In this document: one piece after another, positions 44,041 to 52,560 of the stretch
How positions within the stretch are numbered: the first letter of the stretch is position 1
Layout: each line of letters opens with the position of its first letter
Assembly (NCBI GenBank): GCA_016716835.1
Contig: JADJUW010000002.1
Coordinates: 682,001 to 746,000, forward strand
Source of the DNA: Myxococcales bacterium
GTDB lineage: Bacteria > Myxococcota_A > Polyangia > Haliangiales > Haliangiaceae
Direction: 5' to 3'
Length of the DNA: 64,000 bases
Position numbers and translations under genes: made by a program
The notes under the pieces: model-generated
What the model was told of the DNA's origin: nothing
Seen by the model: the letters and a program-made list of their open reading frames with translations, nothing else
Databases searched by the model: none

Positions 44041-44063
44041 GGGCACACGCTTAGCGTGCGCCC
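44041..44063. terminator. Hairpin between convergent lipoprotein and prfC genes
   Basis: GGGCACACGC and GCGTGCGCCC form a 10-bp stem with one mismatch. The 3-nt loop TTA is the complement of the prfC stop codon. There is no T-tract on either side, so termination activity is uncertain; it could act for both strands or stabilise mRNA 3' ends. Confidence 0.4.
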
Positions 44064-45643
44064 TGGACTTGTTCCTTGGTCGAGAGAAATTTGAGCTCTG
44101 GAAAATCCTGCGTCGCGCGGCCAAGCTGCCAATCGTTGCGTGCCAAGAACACCGGCGCGCCGGCGTGGTCGTCGGCGACATTGTCGCGATTGAGCTCGGC
44201 AAATTTCTTGATGGTGCGGGCATCGCCGGCGATCCAGCGCGCGACTTGAAACGAGGTCGCCTCGAAATGGCAGGGCAGGTCGTATTCGAAGCGAATGCGG
44301 TCGGCCAGCACGTCAAATTGCAAAGAGCCGACGACGCCGACGATCCAGTCGCTGCCCATGAACATCTTGAAGGTCTGGGCGGCGCCTTCCTCGGCGATTT
44401 GTTCGAGCGCGCGCCCGAGGTGCTTGGCCTTCATCGGGTCATCGGCGCGGACGCGGCGCAAGAACTCAGGCGCAAACGACGGAATGCCAGAGAAATGCAG
44501 CGTCTCGCCCTCGGTGAGCGCATCGCCAATGCGCAGCGCGCCGTGGTTGGGTATGCCGATAATGTCGCCGGCCCACGCCTCCTGCGCGAGTTCGCGGTCA
44601 TTGGCCTGGAAGATCATCGCGTTGTTGACGGCGACGGTTTTTTCCGTTCGCGGGTTAGTCAGCTTCATGCCGCGGGTGAAATGCCCCGAGGCGAGGCGCA
44701 CAAACGCGATGCGGTCGCGGTGCTTGGGGTCCATGTTGGCCTGAATCTTAAAGACAAAGCCAGACACGCTGGGTTCGCTTGGCGCCACCTCGCGCTCGAC
44801 CGCGGGCTGTGGCCGCGGCGGCGGCGCGTAGCGCGCGATGCCATCGAGCAGCTCGCGGACGCCAAAGTTATTGACCGCGCTGCCAAAGAATACCGGCGTT
44901 AGGTGGCCGGCGAGGTAGCTCTCATTGTCAAAGGCGGGGCAGAGGCCGCGCACCATCTCGACGTCTTCACGCAGCTTGGCCGCGGCGGTGTCGGGCAGCA
45001 GCTTGTCGATTTGCGGGTCGGTGAGGCCCTTGCACGTAATGCCCTCGGCGATAAATTCGCCCTTGGTGCGTTCCATCAAGATGAGCTGGTCGCGCAAGAG
45101 GTCATAGCAGCCGCGAAATTCGCGGCCGCTGCCAATGGGCCAACTGGCCGGCGTCACCTCGAGCTGCAGGCCCTCGGCGATCTCGTCCATGAGGTCAAAG
45201 GGGTCGCGCCCCTCGCGGTCCATCTTGTTGATGAAGGTGACGATGGGCACGTTGCGCATGCGGCAGACTTCAAAAAGCTTGCGGGTCTGGGTTTCGATGC
45301 CCTTGGCGGCATCGATGACCATGACCGCGGAGTCGACCGCCGTAAGGGTGCGATAGGTGTCCTCGGAAAAATCTTGGTGGCCCGGCGTGTCGAGCAGGTT
45401 AAAGGTGCAATCGCCGTAGTCGTAGGTCATCACCGACGAGGTGACCGAGATGCCGCGCTCGCGCTCAACCTTCATCCAGTCGCTGGTGGCGCGCCGGCGG
45501 TCGCCACGTGCCTTGACCGCGCCGGCCATGGCGATGGCGCCGCCGAAGAGCAGCAGCTTTTCGGTCAGCGTGGTCTTGCCGGCATCGGGGTGCGCGATGA
45601 TGGCAAACGTGCGCCGGCGCGCGATCGGGGCTGGCAGGCTCAT
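44051..45643 (-). CDS. prfC: Peptide chain release factor 3
   Basis: 530 residues, the normal RF3 length. The G domain has G1 AHPDAGKTT (residues 17-25), the switch region RGISVTSSVM, G3 DTPGHQDFSEDT and G4 NKMD. The downstream SSDWIVGVVGSLQFDVLADRI-like segment (MGSDWIVGVVGSLQF) and a C-terminal FLARNDWQLGRATQDFPELKF are RF3-specific. It recycles RF1/RF2 after termination using GTP. No clear Shine-Dalgarno or -10 is found at the expected place. Confidence 0.96.
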   Translation of the reverse strand: MSLPAPIARRRTFAIIAHPDAGKTTLTEKLLLFGGAIAMAGAVKARGDRRRATSDWMKVERERGISVTSSVMTYDYGDCTFNLLDTPGHQDFSEDTYRTLTAVDSAVMVIDAAKGIETQTRKLFEVCRMRNVPIVTFINKMDREGRDPFDLMDEIAEGLQLEVTPASWPIGSGREFRGCYDLLRDQLILMERTKGEFIAEGITCKGLTDPQIDKLLPDTAAAKLREDVEMVRGLCPAFDNESYLAGHLTPVFFGSAVNNFGVRELLDGIARYAPPPRPQPAVEREVAPSEPSVSGFVFKIQANMDPKHRDRIAFVRLASGHFTRGMKLTNPRTEKTVAVNNAMIFQANDRELAQEAWAGDIIGIPNHGALRIGDALTEGETLHFSGIPSFAPEFLRRVRADDPMKAKHLGRALEQIAEEGAAQTFKMFMGSDWIVGVVGSLQFDVLADRIRFEYDLPCHFEATSFQVARWIAGDARTIKKFAELNRDNVADDHAGAPVFLARNDWQLGRATQDFPELKFLSTKEQVQGAR

Positions 45644-45740
45644 CCGTTACAGATCTCATACCGGCGCGGCGAAGTCAACCGCCACGGGCGCCGCAGGGGT
45701 GGCCGCCGCGTTTGGTGACGCCGCGCGCACCATTTTGTGC

Positions 45741-45746
45741 TACCAC
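45741..45746 (+). promoter_or_regulatory. -10-like element before TM-TPR gene
   Basis: TACCAC preceded by TGC, then 6 nt, then GTG 45753. It is a weaker match than the others. Confidence 0.35.
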
Positions 45747-45752
45747 TGAGGC

Positions 45753-46352
45753 GTGCAGCGCACGCTCATCTTGGTGCTTATCGGCCTCGCCATCGCGAGC
45801 CTCGCGGCGCTGGCTTGGCGCATTCGCCGCCCCATCGACGTACCCGATATCGAGCCGGCCACGCCAGGTGCGCGCGTCGCCACGGTCGTGCCGCCCTCAT
45901 CAACGCCGCCCTCCCTGCCACCGCCATCGCTCCGCGAGCAAACGCCGCCATCGCTCAGCCCGCCGCCCGAAGCGCCGGCGCGACGAGGATTTCGCGACCT
46001 GCCAGCGGGCCAGCGCGACGCGCTAGGTGCCCTTAAGCCCATGCGCATCGGCCGCTTTGGCGAAGGCCGCACGTCTGGCATGGGCCACGCCGATCCCGCC
46101 ATCTCGCTCCAGATGGACGAGGCAAATCAATATTTTGAGCGCGGCCAATTTGCCGACGCCAAGGAACAAGCCTTGCGCGTGCTGAGCATCGCGCCGGCGC
46201 ATCCGCGCATGTTGCGCGTGGTGGTTGGATCGGCCTGCATGACGGGCGATGCGGAGACGGCCCGGGCTCATTTTGACCAAATCGAGCGGCCGCGCGACCG
46301 CGAACAAATGTTGCAGCGCTGCCGCCAGGCCGGCATTGAATTGGCGCCATAG
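45753..46352 (+). CDS. Membrane-anchored protein with proline-rich linker and TPR-like helices
   Basis: 199 residues with a GTG start. An N-terminal signal anchor (LILVLIGLAIASLAALAW) is followed by RIRRP. A long Pro/Ser-rich linker (about residues 45-75) then leads to a C-terminal TPR-like unit (DEANQYFERGQFADAKEQALRVLSIAPAHPRMLRVV). The helical part is probably periplasmic. No family is recognised. Confidence 0.65.
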   Translation: MQRTLILVLIGLAIASLAALAWRIRRPIDVPDIEPATPGARVATVVPPSSTPPSLPPPSLREQTPPSLSPPPEAPARRGFRDLPAGQRDALGALKPMRIGRFGEGRTSGMGHADPAISLQMDEANQYFERGQFADAKEQALRVLSIAPAHPRMLRVVVGSACMTGDAETARAHFDQIERPRDREQMLQRCRQAGIELAP

Positions 46353-46396
46353 CGGCGGCTCGCACACCGTGTGGCTATTGCGTGGTAGAAGGCGGC

Positions 46397-46828
46397 ATGT
46401 CGTTACAGCAAACCCTGGGTCAGCCGCCGGTACGTGCGCAGGTGGTCGCGGCTTGTGTCGAACTCGTCGACGCCCAAGTTAAAAAACACGGGTTCATGAT
46501 CAAGGGCGCCTACGCCACGGTCAAGGCCATCAAGAAAGGCTTTGTTGCCGACGTGATCAACGCGCTGCTCGGCGAATGGCTGGCGGAGCTGCAACCGTTT
46601 TATGACCAATGGGTTGCCACGGATAAGACGGTGGCGTTCGCTGCTTTTGTCGTTGCGCGCAAGAGCGAGGTCGCCGCGGCATTGCTGGCCGTCACCGACC
46701 GCCGCGCGGCGAAGACGAGCCACGGCGTCGCCAAGAGCGCCTACAGCAAGCTGCGGCCAAGCGCGCTACAGCACGTCACCGAGGCGGTGCCCGAGCTAGC
46801 CGCCATCGTGCAGCGGTTTATGCCGTAG
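46397..46828 (+). CDS. DUF6918-like helical protein
   Basis: 143 residues from ATG 46397. It is all-helical, and the segments VVAACVELVDAQVKKHGFMIKGAYATVKAIKKGFV and ALLAVTDRRAAKTSHGVAKSAYSKLRPSALQHVTEAVPELAAIV resemble a family annotated DUF6918 in actinobacteria (from memory). It is cytoplasmic. The 3' end overlaps that of the convergent TetR gene by 33 nt. The function is unknown. Confidence 0.6.
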   Translation: MSLQQTLGQPPVRAQVVAACVELVDAQVKKHGFMIKGAYATVKAIKKGFVADVINALLGEWLAELQPFYDQWVATDKTVAFAAFVVARKSEVAAALLAVTDRRAAKTSHGVAKSAYSKLRPSALQHVTEAVPELAAIVQRFMP

Positions 46829-47482
46829 GTGGGGCCGCCGTTTGGGCGGCTCATCATGGCTAGCAATCGTCTCGACCGTGGCCGCGAGCATGCGCAAGAG
46901 ATATTCGAGGAGCTGGGCCTTGCCAGGGTCGCCGTGCCGCAACCAATCCGCGGTCGCGATTTCGCATAGGCCAACCCAACCGCGCGTCGCGACCCGGACG
47001 CGCGGATCGTCGAGGTCGGCGCGCATGCCGAGCGCTTGCAAGTGATCACAAACGCGCTGCATGTATTGCCGCCGCATGTCGCCCATGATCGCTGCGATGC
47101 TGGGGTCGGCCGCCTCGCTACCGCGCATGAGGTAGAGAAACGCCTCGCGGCGCGACTGCACGTAGTCCAGATAGAGGTTGAGGTTCGCCGCGGCGGCAGG
47201 CAGCCCGCTGCCCGCGGGTTTGGTCGCCGCAAGCAAGGCCTGCGTTTCGTGGGCCAGGCCCGCGACATATAGGGAGCGCTTGGAGGGGAAGTAGTGAAAC
47301 ACCAACCCCTTGGAGATGCCGAGCCGCGCCGCGAAGTCGTCCATGTTGACCGCTTCGTAGGGCGTCTTGGCAAACACCTTGATCGCCTCGGCGAGAATTT
47401 GCTGCCGGCGCGCGGCGGTGGGCAGCCGGTCGCGCGACCTCGCGGCTCGCGGCGGGGCCTTGCGCAAGGTCAACTTCGCCAT
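46796..47482 (-). CDS. TetR-family transcriptional regulator
   Basis: 228 residues. The N-terminal HTH is typical: RRQQILAEAIKVFAKTPYEAVNMDDFAARLGISKGLVFHYFPSKRSLYVAGL (about residues 25-75). The C-terminal helical domain should bind a ligand. It is divergent from a three-gene operon of lipid/steroid-type enzymes. Two related palindromes lie in the shared 72-nt gap, so it probably represses that operon and itself. Confidence 0.9.
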   Translation of the reverse strand: MAKLTLRKAPPRAARSRDRLPTAARRQQILAEAIKVFAKTPYEAVNMDDFAARLGISKGLVFHYFPSKRSLYVAGLAHETQALLAATKPAGSGLPAAAANLNLYLDYVQSRREAFLYLMRGSEAADPSIAAIMGDMRRQYMQRVCDHLQALGMRADLDDPRVRVATRGWVGLCEIATADWLRHGDPGKAQLLEYLLRMLAATVETIASHDEPPKRRPHLRHKPLHDGG

Positions 47483-47505
47483 CGTTGGATGATGATAACT
47501 TTGCT

Positions 47506-47522
47506 ATTGACTGAAAGACAAT
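47506..47522. promoter_or_regulatory. Candidate TetR operator 1
   Basis: ATTGACTGAAAGACAAT: half-sites ATTG and CAAT, extended by CT/AG outside. It shares 14 of 17 positions with operator 2. Confidence 0.55.
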
Positions 47523-47537
47523 AGGCTGTCACGGTTA

Positions 47538-47554
47538 ATTGACTGGAGGTCAAT
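47538..47554. promoter_or_regulatory. Candidate TetR operator 2, overlapping the Shine-Dalgarno
   Basis: ATTGACTGGAGGTCAAT is a perfect 6-bp inverted repeat (ATTGAC/GTCAAT). It contains GGAGG, the ribosome binding site, and ends directly before ATG 47555. Binding here would block transcription of the operon. Confidence 0.6.
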
Positions 47555-48418
47555 ATGGTAACAACCGCAGCAACCCACGACGAAACCGCAACGGCCCCAC
47601 GGCGCATCACTGTTCGTCGCCCGGTGTTTGGCTTTGACGGCGTGCCCAAGGCGTGGCTGAACAACAGCGTGGTGGCGTCGCACATCGCAAATGGTGTCAG
47701 CATCTTGTTTCCGCTCGGCGAACGATCGTTTGTGCGCGCGGTGCACGACTGCCTGCCATTGCTTAAAGACCGGCCCGAGCTCGCCGCGCAAGCCAAGCTG
47801 TTTTTTGCTCAGGAAGGCGCGCACTCGGCCGCGCACGAGGATCACACCGATATGTTGCGCGCGCAGGGCTACGACCTCGATGGGCTGCTCGCGGCGTATG
47901 CGCAGTACCATCGCCTCACCCAGCGTTTGCCGCGAACATTTCGCCTCGCGGTCACGGCGGCGTTGGAGCACTACACCGCGATCATGGCGGAAAATCTCTT
48001 TACCTTTGACGTCTTGCGCGAGGTCGATCCGACGATGGCGCGGCTGCTCAAATGGCATGCGGCGGAAGAGATCGAACACAAGGCCGTCGCGTTTGACGTG
48101 CTCGCCGCGGTGGCGCCATCTTATCCGTTGCGCGCCGCGGGCATGGCGTATGCTACGGCGTCGTTTATGGCGTGGTGGGTCGCGGCGACGGCGATGTTGC
48201 TTAGGCAAGAGCGGCTGCCGCGCGGCGAATTGCGCCGGCAATTGCGCGAAGCGCGCCAGCGCCATCCCATCGTCAAGCGCGTGTTTCTCCGCGGCCTGCG
48301 CGAGTATTTTGCGCGCGATTTTCACCCAAATCAGCGCGACACGTACCCCTTGGCCCAGGCGTTCTTTGCGGACGACAAGGCCGCGGCGGGCGAGCGAGCA
48401 ACGCGGCATGCTTCGTAG
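47555..48418 (+). CDS. PF10118-type predicted metal-dependent hydrolase (di-iron-like helical protein)
   Basis: 287 residues. The family signature is clear: ISILFPLGERSFVRAVHD-like segment, FFAQEGAHSAAHEDHTDML, ALEHYTAIMAENLF and KWHAAEEIEHKAVAFDV. The repeated ExxH motifs (QEGAH, LEHYT, EEIEH) suggest a di-iron ferritin-like centre. Members often sit with monooxygenases in lipid or steroid clusters. It is the first gene of the TetR-controlled operon. Confidence 0.88.
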   Translation: MVTTAATHDETATAPRRITVRRPVFGFDGVPKAWLNNSVVASHIANGVSILFPLGERSFVRAVHDCLPLLKDRPELAAQAKLFFAQEGAHSAAHEDHTDMLRAQGYDLDGLLAAYAQYHRLTQRLPRTFRLAVTAALEHYTAIMAENLFTFDVLREVDPTMARLLKWHAAEEIEHKAVAFDVLAAVAPSYPLRAAGMAYATASFMAWWVAATAMLLRQERLPRGELRRQLREARQRHPIVKRVFLRGLREYFARDFHPNQRDTYPLAQAFFADDKAAAGERATRHAS

Positions 48419-48425
48419 CCCTGGT

Positions 48426-49751
48426 ATGCCCAGCGCGCCAAACGAGGTCATCGACTACGCCGCGCGCCATCTGGTGATCGGCGCCGGCTTCGCGGGGCTT
48501 GGCGTTGCCGCCGCGCTCGGGCGTGCGGGCATCGCCTTTGACGTCGTTGAGGCGGCCGATGACGTCGGCGGCAACTGGTACCATGGCGTCTACGATTCGG
48601 TTCATATCATTTCGTCGCGCAAGACCACGGAGTATGCGGAATGGCCAATGCCCGCGACGTGGCCGGATTTCCCAAGCGGCGCGCAGATGCTGAGCTATCT
48701 GCGCGGCTACGCCGACCAGTTCGATGTGCGCCGCCATATTGAGTTCAACACCCGCGCGGTGAAGGTGAGCCCGGCTGGCGATCGGTGGCGCGTCGAGCTG
48801 CGGCACGCCGATGGTCGGCAAGACGAGGTGCGGATTTATGGCGGCGTCGTGGTGTGCAATGGGCATCACTGGGACAAACGCATGCCGGCGTACCCGGGTG
48901 CATTTGCCGGCCCGTTGCTTCACGCGAAAGGCTACAAATCGTCTGAACTGCTGCGCGGCCAGCGCGTGCTGGTGATCGGCGGCGGTAACTCCGCGTGCGA
49001 TATCGCGGTGGCCGCCGCGCGCGTCGGCGCCGCCGCCCACCTGAGCCTGCGCCGCGGTTACTGGTTTTTGCCCAAGACGGTTTTCGGACGGCCGCTGGTC
49101 GAGGCCTTGCCGCATTGGCTGCCCGAGCGCGCGCAGCGCCTCGTCGTAAAAGCGCTAGCCCGCGTTTTTGTTGGATCGTATGAAGCGTACGGCTTGCCCC
49201 GGCCCGATCATGAGCCCTTCGCACATCACCCGACGATCAACTCAGAATTGCTCTACGAGCTTAAAAATGGCCGCATCGCACCGCATGGCGACGTCGCGCG
49301 CTTTGACGGCCTGCGCGTCGAATTTGTCGACGGCACGTCCATCGAGGTCGACTTGGTGATTTGCGCGACGGGGTATCATGTTAGCTTTCCGTGCGTGGAC
49401 GCTGAGGTCATTCCCTTTGAGGGCGGCATGCCCGACCTCATCGCCGGCATGTTGCCGCGTCATCACCGCAACCTCTATGTCTTTGGCCTTGGGCAGCCGC
49501 GTTATGGCGCAGGTCCGCTCATCAGCGCCGGCGCGGCGTTGCTCGCCGAAATGATCGCGGTGCAGCCTGGGCTGCAGCGACCACTCGGGCAGATCATGGC
49601 CAGGCTGGGCGTTAAGCCGCCGCGCAGCTACCTCGCCAATCCGCATAAATCCTTGCGCCAGGCACGGCTGGGACGTCGGCTGATGCGGCACTTGCCAACG
49701 CTTGAGCGTCGATTGTTTTCCGGGGTTGGCGAAGGGGCGCGCTCGTCATGA
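48426..49751 (+). CDS. Flavin-containing monooxygenase
   Basis: 441 residues from ATG 48426 (ATG 48408 is also in frame). The FAD loop is IGAGFAGLGVAAALGRAG with the distal acidic residue in VVEAADDVGGNW. The NADPH loop is VIGGGNSACDIAVAAARVG. An FMO-like region with LICATGYHVSFP sits near the C-terminus. It oxidises a carbonyl, N or S centre with O2 and NADPH; the substrate is unknown. It starts just after the PF10118 gene and overlaps the SDR gene by 4 nt (ATGA). Confidence 0.88.
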   Translation: MPSAPNEVIDYAARHLVIGAGFAGLGVAAALGRAGIAFDVVEAADDVGGNWYHGVYDSVHIISSRKTTEYAEWPMPATWPDFPSGAQMLSYLRGYADQFDVRRHIEFNTRAVKVSPAGDRWRVELRHADGRQDEVRIYGGVVVCNGHHWDKRMPAYPGAFAGPLLHAKGYKSSELLRGQRVLVIGGGNSACDIAVAAARVGAAAHLSLRRGYWFLPKTVFGRPLVEALPHWLPERAQRLVVKALARVFVGSYEAYGLPRPDHEPFAHHPTINSELLYELKNGRIAPHGDVARFDGLRVEFVDGTSIEVDLVICATGYHVSFPCVDAEVIPFEGGMPDLIAGMLPRHHRNLYVFGLGQPRYGAGPLISAGAALLAEMIAVQPGLQRPLGQIMARLGVKPPRSYLANPHKSLRQARLGRRLMRHLPTLERRLFSGVGEGARSS

Positions 49752-50560
49752 ACGTCGTCATCACCGGCGCGGGCTCCGGCATTGGCCGCGCGACGGCGGC
49801 GCGACTGGCAGCGCGAGGCGACCGCGTCTTGCTGTGCGACGTGAATGAACGCGCGCTTTCGAGCGTCGTCGATGAACTCGGCGAGGCGGTGCTGTTTGCG
49901 GCGGTGGTCGACGTCGCCGATGCGTCGCAAATGGAGCGGTTTGCCCAGGATGCGCTCGCCGCGTGCGCGGATACCGGCGGCGTAGGCGCCTTGGTCAATA
50001 ATGCTGGCGTCGCCCACGTTGGCGGCTTGCTTGAAACGACGCTCGCGCAGTGGGATTGGCTGCTCGGCGTCAACCTGCGGGGCGTGATCCACGGTTGCCA
50101 CTTTTTCGCGCCGGCGATGGTGAGCGCGGGGCGCGGCGTGATCGTCAATGTCGCCAGCGTGCTCGGCTTTACGCCGCTGGGTTCCTCAGTGGCGTACGTG
50201 GCGAGCAAGTTCGCCGTCATGGGGCTGTCGCAGTCGCTGCATCGCGAGCTGGCACCCAAGGGCGTCGCCGTCTGCGCGATTTGTCCTGGCCTGATCGCGA
50301 CCAATATTATGGGCGATGCGACCTTTAGCGACGAGGCGGCCGCGCAGGCCCAACGCGGCAAATTGCAACGATGGTTCGCCAAGGCTGGCGCGTCGCCTGA
50401 CGTGGTAGCGGCCGCCATCGTCGTCGCGCTAAGCAAGCCACGGCCAGTGATTCCCGTGACCAAGGCGGCATGGTTGTTGTGGGCGCATGCGCATGTCGTG
50501 CCGGAAAACGCCGCGGCGCGGTTGGCGACGTGGGTGCAGGCGTGGAACAAGCGGCTATAG
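49748..50560 (+). CDS. Short-chain dehydrogenase/reductase
   Basis: 270 residues. A classical SDR: cofactor loop TGAGSGIG (residues 6-13), NNAGVAHVG, catalytic Ser in NVASVLG, then YVASK with Tyr and Lys. The acidic residue after beta-2 (LLCDVNE) suggests NAD(H). It is the last gene of the TetR operon, ending 30 nt before the repeat element. Operons with FMO and PF10118 proteins suggest oxidation of an alcohol or ketone on a lipid-like molecule. Confidence 0.88.
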   Translation: MNVVITGAGSGIGRATAARLAARGDRVLLCDVNERALSSVVDELGEAVLFAAVVDVADASQMERFAQDALAACADTGGVGALVNNAGVAHVGGLLETTLAQWDWLLGVNLRGVIHGCHFFAPAMVSAGRGVIVNVASVLGFTPLGSSVAYVASKFAVMGLSQSLHRELAPKGVAVCAICPGLIATNIMGDATFSDEAAAQAQRGKLQRWFAKAGASPDVVAAAIVVALSKPRPVIPVTKAAWLLWAHAHVVPENAAARLATWVQAWNKRL

Positions 50561-50589
50561 CGCTTAGTCTCAAATGGTATCCGCGCCGA

Positions 50590-50797
50590 CCTACCGGCAG
50601 GTGAGCGCACGTGTCTTCCTGCTCGCAGGCACGGCGTGTCCGTGGTGAACGGCAGGTGAGCGCACATGTCTTCCTGCTCGCAGATAGCGACCCTCCGGGG
50701 CGCAGCGAGACGGCTGTGGTATCCACATCCCTCGGCGCTACGAACACCATCGTGCAATCTATGCTCGCGGAAGAAACGTGCGCCACCTGCCGGTAGG
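50590..50797 (-). repeat. Dispersed non-coding repeat, copy 2 (inverted relative to copy 1)
   Basis: 208 bp bounded by a perfect 14-bp inverted repeat (CCTACCGGCAGGTG at 50590-50603, its complement at 50784-50797). On the minus strand it aligns with copy 1 (35744-35939) nearly throughout. The two direct 33-nt units differ in spacing: 12 nt more lie between them here (with GGACACGCCGTG). It sits between the SDR and folE 3' ends. Confidence 0.85.
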
Positions 50798-50853
50798 CCC
50801 TTGCGTCGTGGAAGCAGCGCGCCGCTGACTTTTGCTCTGCCTGTTTAGGCAGG

Positions 50854-51456
50854 TTAGATCAAGCTTGGAGCGGCCGACGTGACCAGCTTGAGAAACTCTT
50901 CGCGCGTCGCTTGTTCGAGAAACACGCCGCGCACCGCGCTGGTGACCAGCCGCGCCTCGTGGGCGCCGACGCCGCGGGCGGCCATGCACATGTGCATGCC
51001 CTCGACGTAGGCGGCAGATCCTTGGCTGTCGAGCTGATCGTGCAGCGTCACGGCAAGCTCGTGCGTGAGGTCTTCTTGCAGCTTGGGCCCGCGCGAGAGC
51101 AAGCGCACCAGGCGCGACATTTTCGAGAGGCCGAGCACCTTGCGCGTCGGAATATAGGCGACCGAGATGCGGTAAATCACGGGCAAGAGATGATGCGGAC
51201 ACACGCCAAACGCTACATTCCCGCGTGAAATCACCATCTCGCCGTATTTGGCGGGAAAGGTCTTGTCGAGCAAGGCCTGCACCTCGGCGCGCGCCTGATT
51301 GTGGTCATGCGAGAGCTCGTGAAATCCCTTGGCGGCGCGTTCCGCCGTTTCGCGGAAGTTCTCATCGGCGACGTCGTAGCCGAGCTCGCCGAGGCCGGTG
51401 AGGATGCTGCGAAAGCCCTGCGTAAACAGCTGCAGCGCCTTTTCGTTGTAGTCCAT
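50854..51456 (-). CDS. folE: GTP cyclohydrolase I
   Basis: 200 residues. Zn ligands are Cys86 (CPHH, with His89) and Cys157 (HMCMAARG). The active-site region YIPTRKVLGLSKMSRLV and QEDLTHELAV is complete. It converts GTP to dihydroneopterin triphosphate, the first step of folate/pterin synthesis. It starts 6 nt after the mutY stop, so they share a transcript. Confidence 0.95.
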   Translation of the reverse strand: MDYNEKALQLFTQGFRSILTGLGELGYDVADENFRETAERAAKGFHELSHDHNQARAEVQALLDKTFPAKYGEMVISRGNVAFGVCPHHLLPVIYRISVAYIPTRKVLGLSKMSRLVRLLSRGPKLQEDLTHELAVTLHDQLDSQGSAAYVEGMHMCMAARGVGAHEARLVTSAVRGVFLEQATREEFLKLVTSAAPSLI

Positions 51457-51462
51457 GCCTGC

Positions 51463-52560
51463 TTATATGACCCGATCTTCGAGATGCGCAAGCAGCGTGG
51501 CCGTGGATGTCGCGATGCCCTTGGCGCGCGCCTGCGCCGGCGATAGCCAAGCGAGCTTGTCATAGGCCTCGGTCTTGCCGAGCACGAGTGGCGTGCTACC
51601 CTTAGCCGCCCAGCGCGCCGACCGCACCGAAATCATGAGGCGGCGATGCGAGAGGTCTTGCTGGTGCGACGCGACCTCGCGACCTACCACGATCGGCGCC
51701 CGCAACACGGCGCGCGCGGCGGCCAGCGTCGCGCCCTGGGGCAGCTCCCACATGCCGCCAAAGAGCCCAGCAGGCGTGCGGCGGGCAAACAGCACCCGCG
51801 CCGCGTGGTGCATAAAAAGCGCCACGCTGGTCAAGCGCGGCAATTCATCGCCCCGCTTGCGTCGTGGCATAACGGGCAGCGAACCGACCAGGCCATTGCG
51901 CAGCGCGACGCAATGTCCGGAAACCGGACATGTGTCGCATGCGGGCGAGGTGGGTGTGCACACCGTAGCGCCGAGCTCCATGATCGCCTGATTGAGTTCA
52001 CCGGCGGGTAGCGCCGCTGGCAAGTCCTGCATCACGCTCGCGCCATGGGCCCACAACACCTTTTGCGTCGAGGCCGCCTTGATGTCGGCCTTGATCGCAA
52101 AGAGCCGCGCGAAGACCCGCGCGACGTTGCCGTCGACCAAGGGCACGCGCTCGCCAAACGCAATCGAGGCGATGGCGCCAGCGGTATACGGCCCAATCCC
52201 GGGCACCTCCCGCAAGCGCAGCGCCGAGCTGGGCATGCGGCCGCCAAACTTTGCCTCGATAAGCTGGGCCCCGCGCTGGAGGTTGCGCGCGCGGCTGTAG
52301 TAGCCAAGCCCCGCCCACCGCGCGAGCACGTCGTCGAGCGGCGCGTCGGCCAGCGCTCCCACCGATGGGAAGGCCGCGAGCCACGCCTGCCAGTAAGGAA
52401 TTACCGTCGCGACGCGGGTTTGCTGCAGCATCACCTCCGAGACCCAAATCGCGTATGGATCGCGGGTCTGTCGCCACGGCAAATCGCGCCGATGCTTGCG
52501 GTACCAGGCGACCAAGGCCTTAGCCAGCGCGCGATGGTTTTGATCGCTAGGGCGCGACAT
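51463..52560 (-). CDS. mutY: A/G-specific adenine glycosylase
   Basis: 365 residues. The catalytic domain has Glu42 (WVSEVMLQQT), a helix-hairpin-helix EVPGIGPYTAGA and catalytic Asp143 (LVDGNVARV). The Fe-S cluster loop has Cys201, Cys208, Cys211 and Cys217 with C-x6-C-x2-C-x5-C spacing. A NUDIX-like C-terminal domain (GGMWELPQGATL) recognises 8-oxoG. It removes A mispaired with 8-oxoG. The start overlaps the end of the LVIVD lipoprotein gene by 14 nt. Confidence 0.95.
   Translation of the reverse strand: MSRPSDQNHRALAKALVAWYRKHRRDLPWRQTRDPYAIWVSEVMLQQTRVATVIPYWQAWLAAFPSVGALADAPLDDVLARWAGLGYYSRARNLQRGAQLIEAKFGGRMPSSALRLREVPGIGPYTAGAIASIAFGERVPLVDGNVARVFARLFAIKADIKAASTQKVLWAHGASVMQDLPAALPAGELNQAIMELGATVCTPTSPACDTCPVSGHCVALRNGLVGSLPVMPRRKRGDELPRLTSVALFMHHAARVLFARRTPAGLFGGMWELPQGATLAAARAVLRAPIVVGREVASHQQDLSHRRLMISVRSARWAAKGSTPLVLGKTEAYDKLAWLSPAQARAKGIATSTATLLAHLEDRVI

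Noticed and set aside
50611..50848. Short frames sharing peptides such as MSSCSQIATLRG with the region near 35.8 kb
   Set aside because: They are translations of the non-coding repeat copies in both directions; no start signals and no conservation by codon position.
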